A stretch of 11,439 nucleotides of DNA from JBCCZC01 sp039188505 (GTDB lineage: Bacteria > Pseudomonadota > Gammaproteobacteria > Xanthomonadales > SZUA-38). This document shows, one piece after another, positions 7,038-11,439 of the stretch. The notes beneath the pieces were generated by a model, which saw only the letters and a list, made by a program, of their open reading frames with translations, had not been told where the DNA came from and made no database searches. Made by a program: the position numbers and the translations under genes. Location of the stretch: NCBI GenBank assembly GCA_039188505.1, contig JBCCZC010000163.1:1-11439 (forward strand). Direction: 5' to 3'. Within the stretch, counting starts at the first letter, position 1. The number at the start of each line of letters is the position of its first letter.

Positions 7038-7472
7038 TCAGCAGTGTCGAGGCGGAGGAGGAGCTCGCGCAGGCGGACGGAGTGACCGCCACCGGGGTCC
7101 GGGAGATGCCGGGATCGCGAAGGCGACCGGCGGCAACGGCTCGGGCGATAAGTCGAAGGCAAGCGCGGGCGCGCGGTCACCGCCGTCAAAGCCGAAGCCC
7201 AGGGGGCAGAGGTTGCTGGAGTCGACTCTCGGTGCGCCGTCCTCCACATCGCCGCCGTGATCGTGGTGATGGTGGTGGTGGTGATGCGCGCTTGCGCCGG
7301 CGGGCGACAGCACCCCTTGGGGTAGACCCTGGTGGCAGAGCTGGACGAGCCAGCCGCTCGCCGCGCTGCCGGGCATGAAGCCAGCCGGGAACAGCAGGCG
7401 GAGAACGATCGCGCCCGTCGCAAACCACGTCACGAGGCGGCGCGATTCATGGTTTCCGGGGACGCGCTTCAT
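7038..7472 (-). CDS. His-rich DUF2946-family protein, likely metal-linked
   Basis: From ATG 7472 the product has 144 residues. A hydrophobic N-terminal segment (about 13-34) containing LRLLFPAGFMPGSA, then WLVQLCHQG (about 41-49), and a later NLCPLGF (88-94), match the layout I know for DUF2946 (PF11162) proteins, found in proteobacteria beside copper and TonB-type metal genes. Residues 63-70 are eight consecutive His followed by DHGGD, a likely exposed metal-binding loop; Cys46 and Cys89 are the conserved-looking cysteines. The tail is Pro/Arg-rich. The frame opens further to a GTG at 7550, but those 26 residues would put an unremarkable stretch before the membrane segment, and neither start has a good ribosome site, so the start is uncertain. 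It is first in a probable operon with the Met-rich barrel 51 nt downstream. A small periplasmic or membrane metal-binding accessory is plausible; no biochemical role is established. Confidence 0.78.
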   Translation of the reverse strand: MKRVPGNHESRRLVTWFATGAIVLRLLFPAGFMPGSAASGWLVQLCHQGLPQGVLSPAGASAHHHHHHHHDHGGDVEDGAPRVDSSNLCPLGFGFDGGDRAPALAFDLSPEPLPPVAFAIPASPGPRWRSLRPPARAPPPPRHC

Positions 7473-7637
7473 GGGTCGTGATTGTCTCGCAAGAGCCACC
7501 GCAAAGCACCCCGCTTGGCGGCTCCCCGGACCCGCCGTGGCTGCCTTCACGAAACGCCATCGGCGTTCGGCTAAGGTGGCCGTCGCTCTGCAGCGACCCT
7601 TCTCTCGGTCGCGCTTCCAGGGTCGACGTCTTCACAT
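7473..7637. other. Left part of the divergent intergenic region, no gene seen
   Basis: Between the DUF2946 start and the protease promoter I see no supported gene. It contains a small hairpin, GTCGCT (7582-7587) with AGCGAC (7592-7597). The promoter for the DUF2946-transporter pair must lie here or upstream, but I found no minus-strand -35/-10 pair worth calling. Short open frames here have no ribosome site and overlap the control region. Confidence 0.6.
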
Positions 7638-7666
7638 TTGACAAAAAACTTGCTGAGCGCAACTAT
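7638..7666 (+). promoter_or_regulatory. Sigma-70-type promoter of the protease gene
   Basis: A perfect TTGACA (7638-7643) is followed after exactly 17 nt by AACTAT (7661-7666), which matches the -10 consensus at three of six positions. The local A/T run after the -35 stands out in GC-rich DNA. Transcription should begin near 7673, giving a leader of about 120 nt before the TTG start at 7792. The weak -10 covered by a palindrome suggests control by a bound regulator. Confidence 0.65.
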
Positions 7667-7683
7667 CGGCTGCCGCAGCCGAT
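7665..7683. promoter_or_regulatory. Perfect 19-bp palindrome over the -10/start site, candidate operator
   Basis: ATCGGCTGC-C-GCAGCCGAT is an exact 9-bp inverted repeat around one central base. It overlaps the end of the -10 hexamer and the predicted start site of the protease promoter, the usual place for a repressor. With a one-base centre it is poor as an RNA hairpin, which favours a DNA-binding dimer site. No regulator gene is next to it. Confidence 0.6.
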
Positions 7684-7791
7684 GTGCGTGCCCTCGGGGG
7701 GGCCGAAGACCGCACATCCGGCGCTGGTCTGCGCCCCGCTGCGTTTCGCGCCGCCGTCCCGGCGGCTTCCTGTCATTGGGAGGATTCAATC
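7673..7791 (+). promoter_or_regulatory. Structured 5' leader of the protease mRNA
   Basis: The predicted leader has two hairpins. GATGTGCG (7681-7688) pairs with CGCACATC (7711-7718) and encloses a smaller GCCC/GGGC pairing. GCCGCCG (7750-7756) pairs with CGGCGGC (7760-7766) around TCC, ending 11 nt before the ribosome site. The first stem shares GAT with the right arm of the 19-bp palindrome, so the two cannot form together. No known riboswitch class was recognised, and no T run marks a terminator. Confidence 0.45.
7778..7784 (+). promoter_or_regulatory. Ribosome binding site that sets the TTG start of the protease
   Basis: GGGAGGA lies 7 nt before TTG 7792. It is the best Shine-Dalgarno in the window and the main reason for choosing the TTG over the in-frame GTG at 7684. 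Confidence 0.85.
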
Positions 7792-9714
<1,923 letters not shown>

Positions 9715-9738
9715 TTGAGGTCGAACTCGTCTGAATTC

Positions 9739-9769
9739 GCGGCCCGGCCGGCAACGGTCGGGCCGCTTT
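9739..9769 (+). terminator. Intrinsic terminator after the protease gene, between convergent genes
   Basis: An 11-bp stem (9739-9749 with 9756-9766, one G-T pair) around a 6-nt loop is followed by TTTCACTT. It starts 24 nt after the protease stop and lies 15 nt beyond the stop of the convergent esterase gene, so it may serve both, though the minus side has no clear T run. Confidence 0.8.
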
Positions 9770-9784
9770 CACTTCCGCGGTACG

Positions 9785-10771
9785 CTATTCGAAGCCGCTG
9801 GCGAAGGCGCGATCCGAATCGCGCACGTGCTCGCGGAGAAAATCCCACGCCAACGCGGGTCCCTCGACGTCGTGGTTCTGGGGGCCAAGGAAGCGCTCGA
9901 GGAAGGCAGACAGCTGCCGCAGGATGCTCGGCATCGCGTGGCCACCGCCTTCCATAACGAGGTAGGCGACCGGAGCATCACCGGGGCCGGCGCGGAAGTC
10001 CTCCCGGGTGATCCGCGAGCCGTCGTCCGGATCGAGATCGGGCAGTTCGGACCGCTTGGCACCTCCGACGACCGCATTCCGAACCGTCCAGTAATCGCGC
10101 GTTTCATCCGCCGAGAGCACGAGCCCGCGATCGCTCGCCACCTGACCGCCGGCAAAGGGCATGAGCGGGTCGGCCGTGCCTACGACCACGAGCATGGGCA
10201 CGGGCCGGCGGGTCTCGACGCACTCGCTGTTCGCCGGCCGGTTGGCGATGAACGTCGCTATCGCGGCGAAGGGCGCCGGCGCCTCATCGGCGAGACGGAA
10301 GCTCATCATCCCCCCGTTGGAGCTGCCGCCGACATAGATGCGATCGGGATCAACGCCGAGCGTGTCGACGGCCCAGGCCGCGAGCGCGACGATGAAGCCG
10401 ACGTCGTCCGCCGTGCTCGTGGCCGCACCGGGCTCGGTCCGGCAGTCGTTCCACTGCTGCTGATCCCCGAAGGCATCACCGGTCTCGACGTTGACCCCGT
10501 TGGGCAGCAGCAGGACAAATCCGTCATCTTCGGCGACGTCCAACCAGGTCCCCGCGGGATTGCGATCGACCACCTCACGCATGCTCGAGCCGCCCCCGTG
10601 CAGGAGGATCATAAGTGCCGGCGCCGGCGCCACCGTGGCGGGAACGAAATAGCGGAAATAGCGCGTCGTACCGGCGGCATCGAACGGCCGATCGTCATAC
10701 CAGCCCGGCGCCGGCTGGGCGATGGTCGCCGCACTCCAGAGCCAGAGGAGCGCTAGCAAAAGCGGTCGCAT
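9785..10771 (-). CDS. Exported alpha/beta hydrolase, PHB-depolymerase/feruloyl-esterase-like (LpqC/COG3509 type)
   Basis: The 328-residue protein starts at ATG 10771 with AAGGAAG 4 nt upstream. Residues 1-19 form a signal peptide (cleavage near IAQ19). The alpha/beta hydrolase features are complete: oxyanion loop LLHGGGSSM (56-64), nucleophile Ser151 in GGSSNGGM, acid Asp201 in GTADPLMPFAGG, and His278 in EGGGHAMP. Cys110 and Cys184 could form a disulfide. The arrangement and length fit the secreted family that includes PHB depolymerases and feruloyl or acetylxylan esterases; the sequence does not tell which ester is cut. No binding domain is attached, which argues against efficient hydrolysis of solid PHB. 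It follows the hybrid kinase gene by 64 nt on the same strand and may be co-transcribed. Confidence 0.9.
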   Translation of the reverse strand: MRPLLLALLWLWSAATIAQPAPGWYDDRPFDAAGTTRYFRYFVPATVAPAPALMILLHGGGSSMREVVDRNPAGTWLDVAEDDGFVLLLPNGVNVETGDAFGDQQQWNDCRTEPGAATSTADDVGFIVALAAWAVDTLGVDPDRIYVGGSSNGGMMSFRLADEAPAPFAAIATFIANRPANSECVETRRPVPMLVVVGTADPLMPFAGGQVASDRGLVLSADETRDYWTVRNAVVGGAKRSELPDLDPDDGSRITREDFRAGPGDAPVAYLVMEGGGHAMPSILRQLSAFLERFLGPQNHDVEGPALAWDFLREHVRDSDRAFASGFE

Positions 10772-10835
10772 GGGTCTTCCTTGCAGCTGTCGGCACTCCT
10801 GGAAACGCAGCAGCCGTCCACCGGTTGACCGGGCT

Positions 10836-11439
10836 TCAGCCGAGATAGCGGGCGACGATCCGATCCAGGCCCTTCCGGTCGAGGGGCTTGACGTAGTACT
10901 CGGTGACGCCGGCCTCCGCCGCCGCGGCCGTCATCTCTGGCAGCGCATCGGCGCTCAGGGCCAGGATCGGAACACGCCGGGTGGCAGGTCGGTCCCGCAA
11001 GGCCCTCGCGGTCGCCACGCCGTCCATGCCCGGCATGTGCATGTCGAGAACGACCAGGGTCGGCCGCAGCCCCTCGTCGACGAGGGCCAGAGCCGCGGCG
11101 CCGCCCTCGGCGACGGTGATGCGGGCTCCCGAGCGCCGGAAGAACGCCGCCAGCGAGTCCCGGACGAGATCGTTGTCGTCGATGAGCAGCAGCGAGTGTC
11201 CACCCACACCTGCGGCGTCCCCGCCGGTACCTGGCGACTCGGCATACTGGGCTCCGGGCACCGGGACCCGGGCCGTACACTGGGCACCGCCGTCCGGGTG
11301 GTTCTCGGCTTCGAGCGTTCCGCCCATCAGTTCCACGAGGCGTCGGGATACGGCGAGGCCGAGCCCCGCCCCAGCGGCCTCCTCGGTCTCCGCAGTCTCG
11401 AACGCCTCGAAGAGCTGGTCGACGTCGTCCGTCGTGATC
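10836..11439 (-). CDS. Hybrid sensor histidine kinase, C-terminal fragment (HATPase end plus receiver domain)
   Basis: The frame is open from the right edge to TGA at 10836, giving the last 200 residues. The fragment starts inside the HATPase domain: an F-box-like DQLFEAFE (7-14) and a G2-type GAGLGLAVSRRLVELMGG (23-40). After a short linker (about 61-80) comes a complete receiver domain: acidic pair Asp87-Asp88 in LLLIDDND, phosphoacceptor Asp132 in VVLDMHMPGMDG, Ser162 in ALSAD, and Lys184 in YVKPL. The protein autophosphorylates a His (beyond the edge) and passes phosphate to its own Asp132, usually on to an Hpt protein. The sensing part and the DHp domain are not in the window, so the signal is unknown. 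The esterase gene follows after 64 nt. Confidence 0.93.
   Translation of the reverse strand, partial: ITTDDVDQLFEAFETAETEEAAGAGLGLAVSRRLVELMGGTLEAENHPDGGAQCTARVPVPGAQYAESPGTGGDAAGVGGHSLLLIDDNDLVRDSLAAFFRRSGARITVAEGGAAALALVDEGLRPTLVVLDMHMPGMDGVATARALRDRPATRRVPILALSADALPEMTAAAAEAGVTEYYVKPLDRKGLDRIVARYLG

Noticed and set aside
6018..7085. 355-codon plus-strand open frame opposite the transporter gene
   Set aside because: It is antisense to a convincing barrel gene with signal peptide and strong ribosome site; its product is low-complexity Arg/Val/His-rich, typical of shadow frames in GC-rich DNA.
7473..7550. GTG start at 7550 for the DUF2946 protein
   Set aside because: Adds 26 residues without family character and has no better ribosome site; kept only as an alternative.
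7684..7791. GTG start at 7684 for the protease
   Set aside because: No ribosome site there, it lies at the edge of the palindrome close to the predicted transcription start, and it would bury the signal peptide behind 36 residues.
10820..10832. CCGGT-TG-ACCGG inverted repeat between the hybrid kinase and esterase genes as a terminator
   Set aside because: Only 5-bp arms with a 2-base centre and no T run; too weak to call.

Overview
The window is GC-rich, densely coding bacterial DNA. The gene types present (hybrid sensor kinase, outer-membrane beta-barrel, DUF2946 protein, secreted proteases and esterases) fit a Gram-negative proteobacterium, most likely a gammaproteobacterium. Several exported proteins are acidic, which would suit a marine or halophilic habitat. 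This placement is inferred from gene content only. No rRNA, tRNA, transposase, CRISPR array or phage gene was seen.

Layout, left to right. Positions 1-1426 (minus) hold the N-terminal 475 residues of an exported FG-GAP beta-propeller protein that runs off the left edge. Positions 1498-4491 (minus) encode a membrane-anchored Ser/Thr protein kinase. It has a cytoplasmic kinase domain, one membrane span and a TPR domain probably outside the membrane; its N-terminus carries an unusual 12-residue-period array of threonine motifs. Positions 4531-5769 (minus) encode an exported Cys-rich protein with a dockerin/EF-hand-type calcium loop. Positions 5916-6986 and 7038-7472 (minus) form a two-gene unit: a His-rich DUF2946 protein followed by a Met-rich outer-membrane 'transporter' of the Phenol_MetA_deg type, probably a copper or other metal handling module. 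A divergent regulatory region (7473-7791) follows. Positions 7792-9714 (plus) encode an exported subtilisin-fold protease that starts at TTG, has Glu where the catalytic His is expected, and ends in 31 consecutive aspartates. A hairpin terminator (9739-9769) lies between it and a convergent PHB-depolymerase/feruloyl-esterase-like secreted hydrolase (9785-10771, minus). The right edge (10836-11439, minus) holds the end of a hybrid histidine kinase: the last part of the HATPase domain plus a receiver domain.

Most of the content is cell-envelope or secreted, plus two signalling proteins. The strongest points for follow-up are the phosphothreonine-like repeat array on the kinase, the poly-Asp protease with its altered triad, and the protease control region. 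That region has a perfect -35 box, 17-bp spacing, and a perfect 19-bp palindrome over the -10/start site, with further leader hairpins. Three neighbouring products carry possible calcium-binding acidic elements (FG-GAP loops, EF-hand loop, poly-Asp), which is suggestive but not proof of a shared function.
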